64,000 nt of DNA from Calothrix sp. NIES-3974 (GCF_002368395.1 NZ_AP018254.1:3286001-3350000), one strand, 5' to 3'; positions 7,462-16,001 are shown, counted from the stretch's first letter. Translations and numbers: made by a program. The notes: generated by a model from the letters alone, not told the origin.

Positions 7462-7569
7462 ATGGGTGGCGAAATTCTCACCGCAGCGATATTGCCCTTT
7501 AGCTTAATTTTTGTTGGTTGGGGACTTGGTACATTGTTACTCAAGATTCAAGGTGCTGACAAGGAATAA
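7462..7569 (+). CDS. petM: Cytochrome b6f complex subunit 7 (PetM)
   Basis: A 35-codon gene. The product [13 protein letters not shown] then [18 protein letters not shown] is a single transmembrane helix with the conserved PetM start (MGGEIL) and end (LLLKIQG). PetM is one of four small subunits at the edge of the cytochrome b6f dimer in the thylakoid membrane. AGGAG lies nine bases before the ATG. A strong hairpin follows the stop. ycf39 lies downstream in the same direction, so two photosynthetic-membrane genes are neighbours. Confidence 0.92.
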   Translation: MGGEILTAAILPFSLIFVGWGLGTLLLKIQGADKE

Positions 7570-7586
7570 CCACGCACTGCAATGAC

Positions 7587-7609
7587 GGCAAGGTAATCTT
7601 TACCTTGCC
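7587..7609 (+). terminator. Hairpin downstream of petM
   Basis: A perfect 10-bp stem GGCAAGGTAA / TTACCTTGCC with a 3-base loop begins 18 bases after the petM stop. There is no long T-run, so it may act as a terminator, an mRNA 3'-end stabiliser or both. Confidence 0.5.
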
Positions 7610-7715
7610 TGATTACCTTCGGTATAGGGAAAATTTCGACCGACATCTTTACACATAAGTGGTCATCTCTGATAAGATTCTATTAATAAAAGTTTACGAT
7701 TTGTAAAGAAGCCTC

Positions 7716-8708
7716 ATGAAGATACTAATCATCGGTGCCACAGGCACCTTGGGAAGACAAGTTGTTCGCCGCGCTATCGATGAAGGACATGAGGTTCGTT
7801 GCTTGGTCAGGAGTAGGAAAAGGGCAGCTTTTCTTAAGGAATGGGGTGCGGAGTTAGCTGGGGGAGATTTGTGTTACCCTGAAACGGTAGCAGAGGCTTT
7901 GGTGGGTGTGGATGCGGTGATTGACGCAGCGACGGCTAGAGCAACGGATTCCTTGAGTATTCGTCAAGTGGATTGGGAAGGGAAGGTTGCTTTAATTCAA
8001 GCTGTTCAAGCGGCTAATATTTCCCGATTTATCTTTTTTTCGATTTTAAATGCAGACAAATATCCAGATGTACCGTTAATGGAGATTAAACGGTGTACGG
8101 AATTATTTTTAGCTGAATCAGGGATTAATTACACGGTTTTACAATTAGCTGGGTTCATGCAGGGTTTAATTGGTCAGTATGGAATTCCGGTGTTGGAAGG
8201 ACAACCGGTATGGGTGACTGGAGAATCCTCACCCATTGCCTACATGGATACCCAGGATATTGCTAAATTTGCAATTCGAGCTTTAGAAATTCCGGAAACA
8301 GAGAAACGAACTTTTCCAGTAGTAGGAACTAGGGCTTGGAGTGCGGAAGAAATTATTGCTGTATGTGAACGTTTATCCAGAAAAACGGCCAGGGTGACAC
8401 GAATGCCAATGGGATTATTGAGGTTCATGAGGAGAACTTTACGATTTTTCCAATGGGGTTGGAATGTGTCTGACCGTCTAGCATTCACAGAGGTTTTAGC
8501 CAGTGGTAAACCATTAACTGCACCGATGGAAGAGACCTATCAGGTATTTGGTTTTGAAATCGGTGACACCACTACACTGGAAAGTTATTTAGAGGAATAT
8601 TTCAGCCGAATTATGAAAAAGCTGAAAGAAATAGATTACGAAAAGAATAAAGCTAAGGAGAAAAAGAAAAATAAACGTAGTCCTTTTAAAAAAGCTAATT
8701 CTCAGTAA
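7716..8708 (+). CDS. ycf39: Photosystem II assembly factor Ycf39 (NmrA-like SDR)
   Basis: A 330-residue atypical short-chain dehydrogenase/NmrA-like protein. It shows the dinucleotide-binding motif GATGTLGR (7-14) and family segments such as SRFIFFSILNADKYPDVPLM and LAGFMQGLIGQYGIPVLEGQ. Ycf39 (HCF244 in plants) binds chlorophyll-loaded Hlip proteins and assists D1 synthesis and photosystem II reaction-centre assembly. The last ~25 residues are a very basic Lys-rich tail (KNKAKEKKKNKRSPFKKANS), longer than I would expect for the core family. It follows petM by about 150 bp. Confidence 0.88.
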   Translation: MKILIIGATGTLGRQVVRRAIDEGHEVRCLVRSRKRAAFLKEWGAELAGGDLCYPETVAEALVGVDAVIDAATARATDSLSIRQVDWEGKVALIQAVQAANISRFIFFSILNADKYPDVPLMEIKRCTELFLAESGINYTVLQLAGFMQGLIGQYGIPVLEGQPVWVTGESSPIAYMDTQDIAKFAIRALEIPETEKRTFPVVGTRAWSAEEIIAVCERLSRKTARVTRMPMGLLRFMRRTLRFFQWGWNVSDRLAFTEVLASGKPLTAPMEETYQVFGFEIGDTTTLESYLEEYFSRIMKKLKEIDYEKNKAKEKKKNKRSPFKKANSQ

Positions 8709-8712
8709 GAAT

Positions 8713-8740
8713 AGGGAGTGGGGAGTGGGGAGTAGGCAGT
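8713..8740. repeat. Short tandem heptamer repeat (GGGAGTG type)
   Basis: Reads as four successive 7-mers, GGGAGTG, GGGAGTG, GGGAGTA and GGCAGTC. Heptanucleotide tandem repeats (STRR) are a known feature of heterocystous cyanobacterial genomes. A second run of GGGAGTA units lies near 8930-8950. Confidence 0.6.
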
Positions 8741-8902
8741 CGTTTTTTTATGGATAGAGAGTCGGGAGTAGGCAGTAGATTTTTTAAGAATAATGTTGAT
8801 TATAATCAAGTAATTTTGCCCAAAATCCCAATTCTCACCCTCATATTTTCCACCTGAATTCCAGAGGATGTTCATTACTGACAAGTTAATCTCATTGCCC
8901 GC

Positions 8903-9007
8903 ATTTCTCACAAAACCCTAAAACTCACAGGGAGTAGGGAGTAGGGAATAGTGAATAGAAGGAAAATGAATTCGTTACTCAAGGTCTACGACTTACTCGT
9001 GAGAAAT
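8903..9007. repeat. MITE-like repeat, family C copy 1 (ATTTCTCAC ends)
   Basis: Bounded by ATTTCTCAC (8903-8911) and GTGAGAAAT (8999-9007), exact inverted repeats. The interior includes AGAAGGAAAAT and CGTTACTCAAGGTCTAC, both also found in the copy at 54116-54225. The centre of this copy is a run of GGGAGTA heptamers. Confidence 0.7.
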
Positions 9008-9230
9008 CCAGGATTGGTCTCTTGTCAATAAGTAATAATGCTTAAAATCTTGTCAACATCTGGATGAATAAACATGATTTTGAAGGATGCGATCGCTAAA
9101 TTTGCAATGCATAATTTATTCTGGCGCGGACAACTCAGTCCGAAGGTGAATTTAATACTTCTCCTTCACCTCACTTTTAAGGATAATTACGAGTTGACAA
9201 AACTATTTTCACCTTAAATTGTCACGAATG

Positions 9231-9314
9231 GAGGATGTTTTAAAAGTCAATTTTAATACTTAACAAGCTCGTTTTTCGGGATTAGAGACGACCCGTCGGT
9301 TCGTCTCCAATCCC
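9231..9314. repeat. Partial palindrome-cored element (family A)
   Basis: GAGGATGTTTTAAAAGT near 9231 is shared with 15251-15267, and the palindrome GAGACGACCCG-T-CGGTTCGTCTC follows at about 9284-9306. The right-hand element end seen in other copies is missing. Confidence 0.6.
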
Positions 9315-9369
9315 ACTATAAAGATTTTTCCGCAGACTCTAATTAGAATAGGGGAATTGGAGGAGTCAC

Positions 9370-9987
9370 ATGAACCGCCAACCGTTGCTAGATCCAAACC
9401 GCTCCTATACTTTTAGCAATTATTTTGAGTTAGGTTTTCCAGTTGATGATTTAGTGGCAGAATTTGGGTACTCATTCGAGCGTAAATTTTTAGATTTACC
9501 TCAATATTCAGGTACATTAGACCGACTTCTCGACTTGAAACAGCGAATTGAAGAGGTGCTACCATATGTAGACCTAGAAAACGAGGCTACACGCAGGGAA
9601 ATTTTAATTGCTCCTATTATTACTGATTTAATTCATTATTCCCGTGCTAAATTACGCATCGAATATACTATTAAAGTAGATAATAAACTTCAAGGAAGTT
9701 TAGATTATTACTTGCGTTCTAATACTAATTTAATTGTCATTGAAGCCAAACAAGCGGATATAAATAGGGGATTTACACAACTGGCAACTGAGATGATCGC
9801 TTTAGATAAATTTACCGATTCTCACCAAACAGAAATATTGGGGGCAGTCACCACTGGTAATATCTGGCAATTCGGTGTACTATACCGACAAACACAAAGC
9901 ATTGAACAAGCAATTAATCTTTACCGGGTAACTGATGACCTGGAAACTGTGATGAGAATTTTACTAGCTGGACTTATGGTAAATTAA
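9370..9987 (+). CDS. PD-(D/E)XK nuclease-like protein
   Basis: A 205-residue protein with an apparent PD-(D/E)XK nuclease signature: REILIAPIITDLIHY (76-90), then GSLDYYL with Asp112, then IVIEAK with Glu125 and Lys127. The arrangement D-x12-E-A-K on two adjacent strands is typical of the restriction-endonuclease fold. No DNA-recognition domain or methyltransferase is next to it, so it is not an obvious restriction enzyme. Similar stand-alone proteins are common in cyanobacteria without known role. A GGAGGA Shine-Dalgarno lies about 6 bases before the ATG. Confidence 0.65.
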   Translation: MNRQPLLDPNRSYTFSNYFELGFPVDDLVAEFGYSFERKFLDLPQYSGTLDRLLDLKQRIEEVLPYVDLENEATRREILIAPIITDLIHYSRAKLRIEYTIKVDNKLQGSLDYYLRSNTNLIVIEAKQADINRGFTQLATEMIALDKFTDSHQTEILGAVTTGNIWQFGVLYRQTQSIEQAINLYRVTDDLETVMRILLAGLMVN

Positions 9988-10422
9988 CTTGGCACTACTT
10001 TATGGGTTTGCGATCGCGTTTATGCAGATCAACCAGGTCAACCAAGCAGTATAGTATATTTACAATGAGCGATCGCTCGATTAGTTTGAAGTTTATTTTT
10101 TAATATAGCCCCGGCGGCAATATACAATATCGTATTTGCAAATTGTCAAGATGTCAATAATCAGTCTTGAAAGTATGATAATTACGTCAGGGGATTGAGA
10201 ATAGAATCAATAATATTGAGAATATGGTCAGTTTTTTTGTCAATAAGCCGTGAGACTGGGGGAAATGACGTATTTTGAGTTTTTACAGATTAAAAAAACT
10301 AATCAATCCCAGAGGAAAACCAACTACTCTACGTTAATGCTCCCATTTAAGAGACAGGGTGACAAACCCCTGTCTATGTAATTTGCGGATTTGTCCAGTT
10401 ACCAGTTAACGGTTACTGAATA
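9988..10422. other. Gene-free spacer
   Basis: Contains two HIP1 sites (near 10011 and 10069) and the dispersed repeat at 10102-10221. No gene is supported; the frame at 10406-10591 on the minus strand is an overlapping shadow of petL. Confidence 0.5.
10102..10221. repeat. Dispersed repeat, family D copy 1
   Basis: Shares TAGC-CCGGCGG, then TTGTCAAGATGTCAATAATC and AGTCTTGAAA, then ATTACGTCA and TCA(T)TAATATTGAGA with 43672-43790. The central 30 bases are identical between copies. No clear terminal inverted repeats are seen. Confidence 0.65.
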
Positions 10423-10515
10423 CTAGAGAATTTTGGCAGAACGTAAACCGAACAGTAAACCAACTGCGATACCAAAAAAGATGGCAATAAAAACGACGAA
10501 TAAGAGTATACCCAT
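10423..10515 (-). CDS. petL: Cytochrome b6f complex subunit 6 (PetL)
   Basis: A 30-codon gene. The product MGILLFVVFIAIFFG then IAVGLLFGLRSAKIL is one transmembrane helix whose C-terminal GLLFGLRSAKIL matches PetL of Nostoc-type cyanobacteria as I remember it. PetL is a small peripheral subunit that stabilises the b6f complex. GGAG lies about 6 bases before the ATG. It lies about 60 bp downstream of the MscS gene in the same direction and may be transcribed with it or on its own. With petM, two b6f small subunits lie within 3 kb. Confidence 0.85.
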   Translation of the reverse strand: MGILLFVVFIAIFFGIAVGLLFGLRSAKIL

Positions 10516-10574
10516 GATGTTCTCCGCTTTGATGGATGATGAATCTATTTATTATATTGAACCATTTGATTAGC

Positions 10575-12218
10575 TCAATTTCCATTGGCAACTTCGGAAT
10601 CTTGGTCGCGGTGGTGCTGATTGTATTGATGGAAATTGGATTTGGACAAACGAACTAACGCAGCTTCAATTTCCGGGGAAAGTCCTAAAGTACCGGAACG
10701 GATATGTAAATCTCGTTGGGGGAAGGGTATTTCGATATTGTGTTCTGCTAAGGCTTTAAAGATATCAAAGTACAAATCACTAATGGTGACGAATTGTTTA
10801 TGGGGTTCGGATGTCCAAATTAACAGTTCAAAATCGAGGGAACTATCTCCAAAGCGTTTAAATAGGATACTAGGAGGAGGGGAAGCCAGAACACTGGGAT
10901 GGGATTGAACTGCTGCTAACAAGATTTGACGGACGGTTTCGGGGTTAGCGCTATAGCTCACTCCCACGGGGATATGTAAACGGGAAATAGGGTTACGATG
11001 ACTCCAATTAACAACTTCACTTTCTAAAAAGCGGGAATTGGGAACGATAATAGAAACGTGATCTAGGGTTCTAATTTCCGTACTTCTAGCACCAATCCGT
11101 TCCACTGTACCGTTTAATTTCCCAACTTCGATAAAATCTCCAACTTGGATGGGACGCTCGAACACTAATACTAGACCGCTACCGAAGTTTTTGGCAATAT
11201 CCTGCAAACCAAAACCAACCCCAATACTTAAAGCACTGGCTAAAATCGTCAGGGAACTTAATTCTAGACCCCAAACCTGCAATAGAACTAAGCCACCAAT
11301 CACGATGAAACTGTATTTTGCGAGGATAGCGATCGCTTCCTGCGCTCCTCGATTAATTCCAGCGGCACTAAGTACACGTGTTCTCAGAATGTTGGTGGCA
11401 CTACCAGCAACAATCACTAAAGTAAATAGCAAACCTCCTAAAATTAAAAAGTCAATCACCGTATAGGAACGACTACCTAAACTGACAAAGGAGGAGGTAA
11501 AACTAGATATTAAAATACTGGTGATTCGATAACTCCACTGACGGGTGTAGGGGAATAAATTGGCAATATACAGAATCGAAACAATCCAGATGCCTAAGCG
11601 TGCTGTAATCAACAATAGATGTAAAAGCACTGTTAATCCCCGGACTAAATCAGCACCAGCAAATCTCGCACTGGTTTTATTCAGTTGTTCAATAATTTTT
11701 TCTAAAAAACGCCCTCTTAAAAATCCGAGTAACCAGGAAAGTGCAAATGCTAGTAGTATAATCCCAACGGAGACAAGGGTCATGTTACGCAGGTATCCTA
11801 GACTTCTTTGGGATTGGGCATTAATTAGGCTGTTTTGAATTTGTCTTCCCCATATTTGCGCTTGAGTTTGAGGGCTATTTTCGTCTTCAATGTCGTTGGG
11901 TGTGACAGTTAATAACTGTTGATTATTTAATAGAATCTGTGGCGTTTTTTGGTTTTCTGGAACAGTAACTTCGATTGTTTGGTCAGAACGTACAGCCTGT
12001 CTTAATCGATTGTTAACTTCTTGAGCGCGCTCCTTAGCACTTTGATTGCCTGATTCACCAATTTCAAAAATTTGCTGACCATCGATGACAATCGGTGCTT
12101 TTTCTTGATTTTCGGCAATTACAGGATTTATATATAATCCCCAACTGAAAATTAAAGCTAGTGTGATTAGAAATACAGTTGAAAATAGGGAAGAAATACG
12201 CAAATATCGACAAGACAT
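10575..12218 (-). CDS. MscS-family mechanosensitive ion channel
   Basis: A 547-residue protein. A signal peptide (about 1-35, ending VIAEN) precedes a ~110-residue extracytoplasmic domain, then four or so membrane helices (about 148-169, 197-221, 257-278, 297-317) and the MscS pore helix with SIGVGFGLQDIAKNFGSG and VFERPIQVGDFIEV (about 330-365). The cytoplasmic vestibule (VPNSRFLESEVVNWSH and beyond) follows. Such channels open under membrane tension to release osmolytes on osmotic downshock. The extra N-terminal domain makes it longer than E. coli MscS (286 residues), like other cyanobacterial members. The start has no strong RBS. Confidence 0.88.
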   Translation of the reverse strand: MSCRYLRISSLFSTVFLITLALIFSWGLYINPVIAENQEKAPIVIDGQQIFEIGESGNQSAKERAQEVNNRLRQAVRSDQTIEVTVPENQKTPQILLNNQQLLTVTPNDIEDENSPQTQAQIWGRQIQNSLINAQSQRSLGYLRNMTLVSVGIILLAFALSWLLGFLRGRFLEKIIEQLNKTSARFAGADLVRGLTVLLHLLLITARLGIWIVSILYIANLFPYTRQWSYRITSILISSFTSSFVSLGSRSYTVIDFLILGGLLFTLVIVAGSATNILRTRVLSAAGINRGAQEAIAILAKYSFIVIGGLVLLQVWGLELSSLTILASALSIGVGFGLQDIAKNFGSGLVLVFERPIQVGDFIEVGKLNGTVERIGARSTEIRTLDHVSIIVPNSRFLESEVVNWSHRNPISRLHIPVGVSYSANPETVRQILLAAVQSHPSVLASPPPSILFKRFGDSSLDFELLIWTSEPHKQFVTISDLYFDIFKALAEHNIEIPFPQRDLHIRSGTLGLSPEIEAALVRLSKSNFHQYNQHHRDQDSEVANGN

Positions 12219-12517
12219 GGTTAATTGGGGAAATTATCAAGTAAAAAGTGGCGTTGTGGATCAACCTCTGAAAATCATTATAGGTAGTTTTTAAATACTT
12301 GATACCACCTTGCCTTCTGTCATGGTAGTTTGAGGATGATAAGATTGCTTCCCTGTAGTTTCAATAACGGATATTACTATCTTTGGTAGCAACAGCAACT
12401 TAGTTATATCCAACACACCTCAGCACACTTTTCTTTTGCGGAAATTCCCATGTACCAATAGTTTTGATTTCTGTTCCCTATTTCCTGTTCCCTATTCTCT
12501 ATTTTTAATTAGCTCAC

Positions 12518-12662
12518 ATCTTGCACCAAGAAAAGCTGATGGAAATAAAATACTCAATATAAAGCTCAAAGTATTATTTGAGCGTTAAAAGCAAACAAGA
12601 GTACTGTAGCTATATCGTGTATATTTTGAAATTCAACGTATGTATACGTAAAGGTGCAAGAT
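12518..12662. repeat. MITE-like repeat, family B copy 1 (ATCTTGCACC ends)
   Basis: 145 bp bounded by perfect 10-bp inverted repeats ATCTTGCACC and GGTGCAAGAT. About 92% identical by eye to the 145-bp copy at 42693-42837 (roughly a dozen differences, no indels). No protein is encoded. No obvious target-site duplication. Confidence 0.82.
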
Positions 12663-12883
12663 ATAAATTAAGGCTTGCTGAAAAGTAGTAAAACTCTTAT
12701 ACTGTAGGCTTCGGAGGGCATTTTAGTTCCAGAAAGTGCAACTAAATAAGTGCATAGAAGCTCAAAAACCTGACATCTGTAGTTTTTTTGGTCTTGTGAC
12801 AATGGGAATCCGTAGGGCTAAAACTACTCCCTGTACAGACACGACATGTTACGTCTCTCCCTATTTACTATCCTCGCGAATTT

Positions 12884-12977
12884 TATATCGATTATCTTGT
12901 ATTTTGCAATAAATGAAACTAGAATAATCAACGGTTACAGCCTCTGATATGTAGCAAGCATTGGCGTAAACGATATA
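12884..12977. repeat. MITE-like repeat, family E copy 1 (TATATCG ends)
   Basis: 94 bp bounded by TATATCG and CGATATA. The interior GAAACTAGAATAATCAACGG and TTACAGCC-CTGATATGT is nearly identical to the copy at 34168-34266. Confidence 0.75.
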
Positions 12978-13177
12978 ACAGCTAGCGCTTCGCGAACAGC
13001 AAACCCTAATTAAAAAAATCCCAGCAAAGCTGGAATTAATTGATGATCGTCAAATTGAGTAGTTTTGAATATATCTATAGCAATCCGATTTAAGAATTGA
13101 AAAATAGTGTGCCGTTGACTGAATCATGAAATCATGAATATAACTCCATCAAAAATCTCTCATCTCAATCTAAAAAC

Positions 13178-14617
13178 CTATCGCACAACCGGATCAACCA
13201 GATTTTCCCAGAGAGATTTATTTTTTAACCAATCTTGACCGACTTGAATACTAATATCTGAACCAATAGAACCAGTACTGTCGATCCGAACTTCGCCAAA
13301 ACCTAAAACACCACGCATCGATTCCGCACTTTCTTGATCACCGTATTGAGCGATAATCCGTGTTTCTTCCAAATTCTTACCAATACGTTTTGCCATATAC
13401 ACATTACGGTATCCAGAACGAATTAGTTGATTAACCAATGGCTGAAAATTAATATTATCTTCACCAGTTGCATTTTGAATGGCAACCCGTAAAGACCTTA
13501 AATTCACATCTCTGGTCGCAACTGGATTATCAATAGGTAGATCAAAATGTTGTGCCATCATGCGGCGAATTTGATTGCGATAGGGAACCCAGTAACTAGC
13601 ATCAAACTCTCCTGGTTGACTAAATCGCCCAGGAACCATTAACATTTGCAAGTTAGAGCGATTTGTACGTGCGCCAAACCCTGCTAAAGCGAGGATTTCC
13701 TCCACATTTAAATTAGTATCAATATTCTCCTTGACAACATTCAGAATTTGGGGTATCTGGGTAAGAATACCAGGATTAAGAACTTGGTCAATCAGAGCGC
13801 GAATCACGATTTGCTGGCGTTGGATTCTACCAATATCCCCATTTTCGTCATGGCGAAACCTTAATAATTGTAGTGCTTTTTCCCCATCTAGATGCTGTTG
13901 GCCTTTTTTGAGATCAATGTATAGATGTTGGGAATGGTCATGGTATTTCATATCCTGGGGAACATAGACATCCACCCCCCCCAAAGCATCGATTAATTTC
14001 GCTACACCCAACACATTGATGCGTACATAACGGTCGATGGGGACATCTCCCAGCAACTCGCTAACACTCTTAGCTGTTAAAGCTGGACCACCATGAATAT
14101 TGGTGGAATTAATTTTCACTTTGCCATGTCCTTTGAGATCGATTCTTGTGTCACGAGGAATCGATAACATGGTCATTTTTTTTGTTTCTGGGTTAAAGCG
14201 GATCAGTAACATCACATCCGCTAAACCATCAAAGGCATTAACCTGGGGGAAGTAACCCAGTTCCTTGAGGGATTCCGGTGCATTTTGGGTGTCGTGGGGT
14301 AAAACGCTCATCCCCATAACTAAAATGTTAACAGGACGGGTTAATTCCGAAAATCGCAATCCTTCACCGGAAATTCTACCTTGTCCAAACACAGCCGCTT
14401 CGGATGCGCTGAGATTTGCTTGCATTAAGGGTTGACTAGTAAGTGAAACTGCTAATAAAGCTCCTGCGGTGGCTGAAATCATGGCGATACCACTCATCCC
14501 TAGCCAAAACCACAGCCAACGTCCAGGTTTGCCACTCGCGGACTTTTGCTCCTGAAGGTTCACTGTATTAATCGAATTATTTCCTTCTGTGGAAGTTCGT
14601 TGAATCGTCACTCTCAT
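13178..14617 (-). CDS. LytR-CpsA-Psr (LCP) family protein
   Basis: About 479 residues. One N-terminal membrane helix (about 35-57) anchors an LCP domain: DVMLLIRFNPETKKMTMLSIPRDTR, INSTNIHGGP and the arginine-rich LRFRHDENGDIGRIQRQQ. LCP enzymes transfer undecaprenyl-linked glycans to peptidoglycan or other acceptors at the outer face of the plasma membrane. A LytR C-terminal domain (about 375-430, LRVAIQNATG.. LIRSGYRNVYMAK) follows. Three possible starts lie close together: GTG 14623, ATG 14617 and GTG 14611; the last has the best spacing from GAGG. It may act with glycan genes elsewhere, but none is next to it. Confidence 0.87.
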   Translation of the reverse strand: MRVTIQRTSTEGNNSINTVNLQEQKSASGKPGRWLWFWLGMSGIAMISATAGALLAVSLTSQPLMQANLSASEAAVFGQGRISGEGLRFSELTRPVNILVMGMSVLPHDTQNAPESLKELGYFPQVNAFDGLADVMLLIRFNPETKKMTMLSIPRDTRIDLKGHGKVKINSTNIHGGPALTAKSVSELLGDVPIDRYVRINVLGVAKLIDALGGVDVYVPQDMKYHDHSQHLYIDLKKGQQHLDGEKALQLLRFRHDENGDIGRIQRQQIVIRALIDQVLNPGILTQIPQILNVVKENIDTNLNVEEILALAGFGARTNRSNLQMLMVPGRFSQPGEFDASYWVPYRNQIRRMMAQHFDLPIDNPVATRDVNLRSLRVAIQNATGEDNINFQPLVNQLIRSGYRNVYMAKRIGKNLEETRIIAQYGDQESAESMRGVLGFGEVRIDSTGSIGSDISIQVGQDWLKNKSLWENLVDPVVR

Positions 14618-15223
14618 CCTCACACTTAATTACAATTTCACATTTCTGTCTGAACAAAGCAGGTCTATCGATTGTGGATTTTAGATTACCCTTCGGGAAG
14701 CCACTTCGCGTCTATGGATTTGGGATTACTTCAAAAGTATGCTAGTAAGCATTCTCGAAGATTAAGCGTTACATCTCTGGGGATATGTTTATGGATTGGC
14801 TTGATGGACGAATCCATTGTGTTTTTACCTGGTGTGAATGATTGGTCAACCAATATATAATATTTAACTTTTGATTATCAACGCTAAATTTTCTAATAGA
14901 GTGTTAAGCAAAACACTTATTGTCGTGTTTTTCCTATTTCTTCTCTTCACCTTTACATTGATCCGGATATGTTTTATTGAAGTATGGCAAGTTTTTTGCT
15001 CATTTGACCACTCTTATAAGTAGATACTCTAAATTTTAAATTGCAAATACGTAAATGTACTTAAAATTTCCTGGTTTAAACAATTTTCGTTGCATACACT
15101 GATAAAAAAAGGGAGTAGGGAATAGTGGTCTGTCAAGTCGGTTTTCTATGTCATTTGAACACAACCAAGCATAAATAGTTTATTTGTACTCACCAGTCCC
15201 GATTCCCTATTTATAAGCGAGTT
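14618..15223. other. Gene-free spacer
   Basis: No gene is supported. The 62-codon frame at 14672-14860 has no RBS or recognisable product and includes TTCGGGAAGCCACTTCGCG, a repeat-like segment. Confidence 0.45.
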
Positions 15224-15402
15224 AAGTAGGTAGGTGCAATTAAACATCAGAGGATGTTTTAAAAGTTGATTTTAAGACTTGAATTATCGTTTTTGGGAGC
15301 AGGGAGAGACGCGATATATCGCGTCTCTCCCTGTACAGACGACCCGTCGGGTCGTCTGTACTCCCTGATCTCAACGACAATTTTTACCACCGACCTAGTT
15401 AA
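15224..15402. repeat. Palindrome-cored MITE-like element (family A), fullest copy
   Basis: Begins AAGTAGGTAGGTGCAATTAA (15226) and ends CACCGACCTAGTTAA (15402), imperfect inverted ends. Inside is a perfect 32-bp palindrome (15301-15332, centre GCGATATATCGC), directly followed by a second 27-bp palindrome (15334-15360, GACCCG-T-CGGGTC centre). The tail CTGATCTCAACGACAATTTT is shared with copies at 37039-37177 and 39984-40067. It ends eight bases from the stop codon of the next gene. Confidence 0.8.
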
Positions 15403-15409
15403 CAGCAAT

Positions 15410-15895
15410 TTATTTACGTTTGGGTTTTTTGGCAAAAATCCGTCGAGAGAGGGGGGTAATTCCCGGTAGACGTTGGGTTTTACCCTTGATTGTGCGGAAG
15501 ATGAGCCAAATGCTGACCAAAAAATAACCGGATGTGAAGAAGCTATTGAGAATCATTAATCGCAGTTGGGCGAAATGGGAAGTTTCAGCACCTGTTGCCA
15601 ATAACAAATAGCCGAGAACCCAGGTGAGGGTTAGGGTTGTAGATAAACGGCTGATTGCTATTTGTTCCCTTGTGCCATCGCGACGGTAGAGGGTCCAGAG
15701 GGAAGGAAAGACACCGATAATGGGTACAAGGTAAAAGATGAGGCTAAAAAAACTGGAAGTGTTTGGAGAGGATTGGCCAGAGACATTGCTGTTGTGGTGG
15801 TAGACTAGATCTAAATACTGGTCATCTGGGGGGATATCCGGTTGCCATTCATGGGTATTTTGGTGGGGATGACCCTGGGGAGAAAAATTTTTCAT
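15410..15895 (-). CDS. Small membrane protein, function unknown
   Basis: A 161-residue protein with a polar N-terminus (about 1-45, rich in His, Pro, Gln) and three or four hydrophobic helices (FFSLIFYLVPIIGVFPSLWTL, TLTLTWVLGYLLLATGA, LNSFFTSGYFLVSIWLIFRTI), then a basic tail. Similar proteins occur widely in cyanobacteria as I recall them, but I know no function. It is transcribed away from the permease gene at 16002, with a 106-bp divergent promoter region between them. Confidence 0.7.
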   Translation of the reverse strand: MKNFSPQGHPHQNTHEWQPDIPPDDQYLDLVYHHNSNVSGQSSPNTSSFFSLIFYLVPIIGVFPSLWTLYRRDGTREQIAISRLSTTLTLTWVLGYLLLATGAETSHFAQLRLMILNSFFTSGYFLVSIWLIFRTIKGKTQRLPGITPLSRRIFAKKPKRK

Positions 15896-16001
15896 AGTAT
15901 TTTGGGAACAATCTTGGTTAAAGTAGAATTTTCTGTACTTTTGTTAGAGATAATAGGCTTAATGGCAGATATATTTTTAGTTGTATCCCGAATGACGGCA
16001 G

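Larger units (their letters stand above)
8709..9369. other. Gene-free spacer with stacked repeats
   Basis: No gene is supported. It holds heptamer runs of the GGGAGTG type (8715-8735 and 8930-8950), one MITE-like repeat (8903-9007), a HIP1 site near 9090 and a palindrome-cored element (9231-9314). Confidence 0.55.
12219..13177. other. Gene-free spacer with two MITE-like repeats
   Basis: No gene is supported across about 960 bases. It contains C/T heptamer runs (12471-12505), family B repeat copy 1 (12518-12662), a decayed palindrome CAGACACGACATGTTACGTC near 12836, family E copy 1 (12884-12977), and a CAGCAAAGCTGG-type hairpin near 13022. Confidence 0.55.

Noticed and set aside
8702-8911. 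Minus-strand 69-codon frame after ycf39
   Set aside because: It consists of heptamer repeat and spacer sequence.
15266-15469. Plus-strand frame of 67 codons
   Set aside because: It is made of the family A palindrome element and antisense to the 15410 gene.
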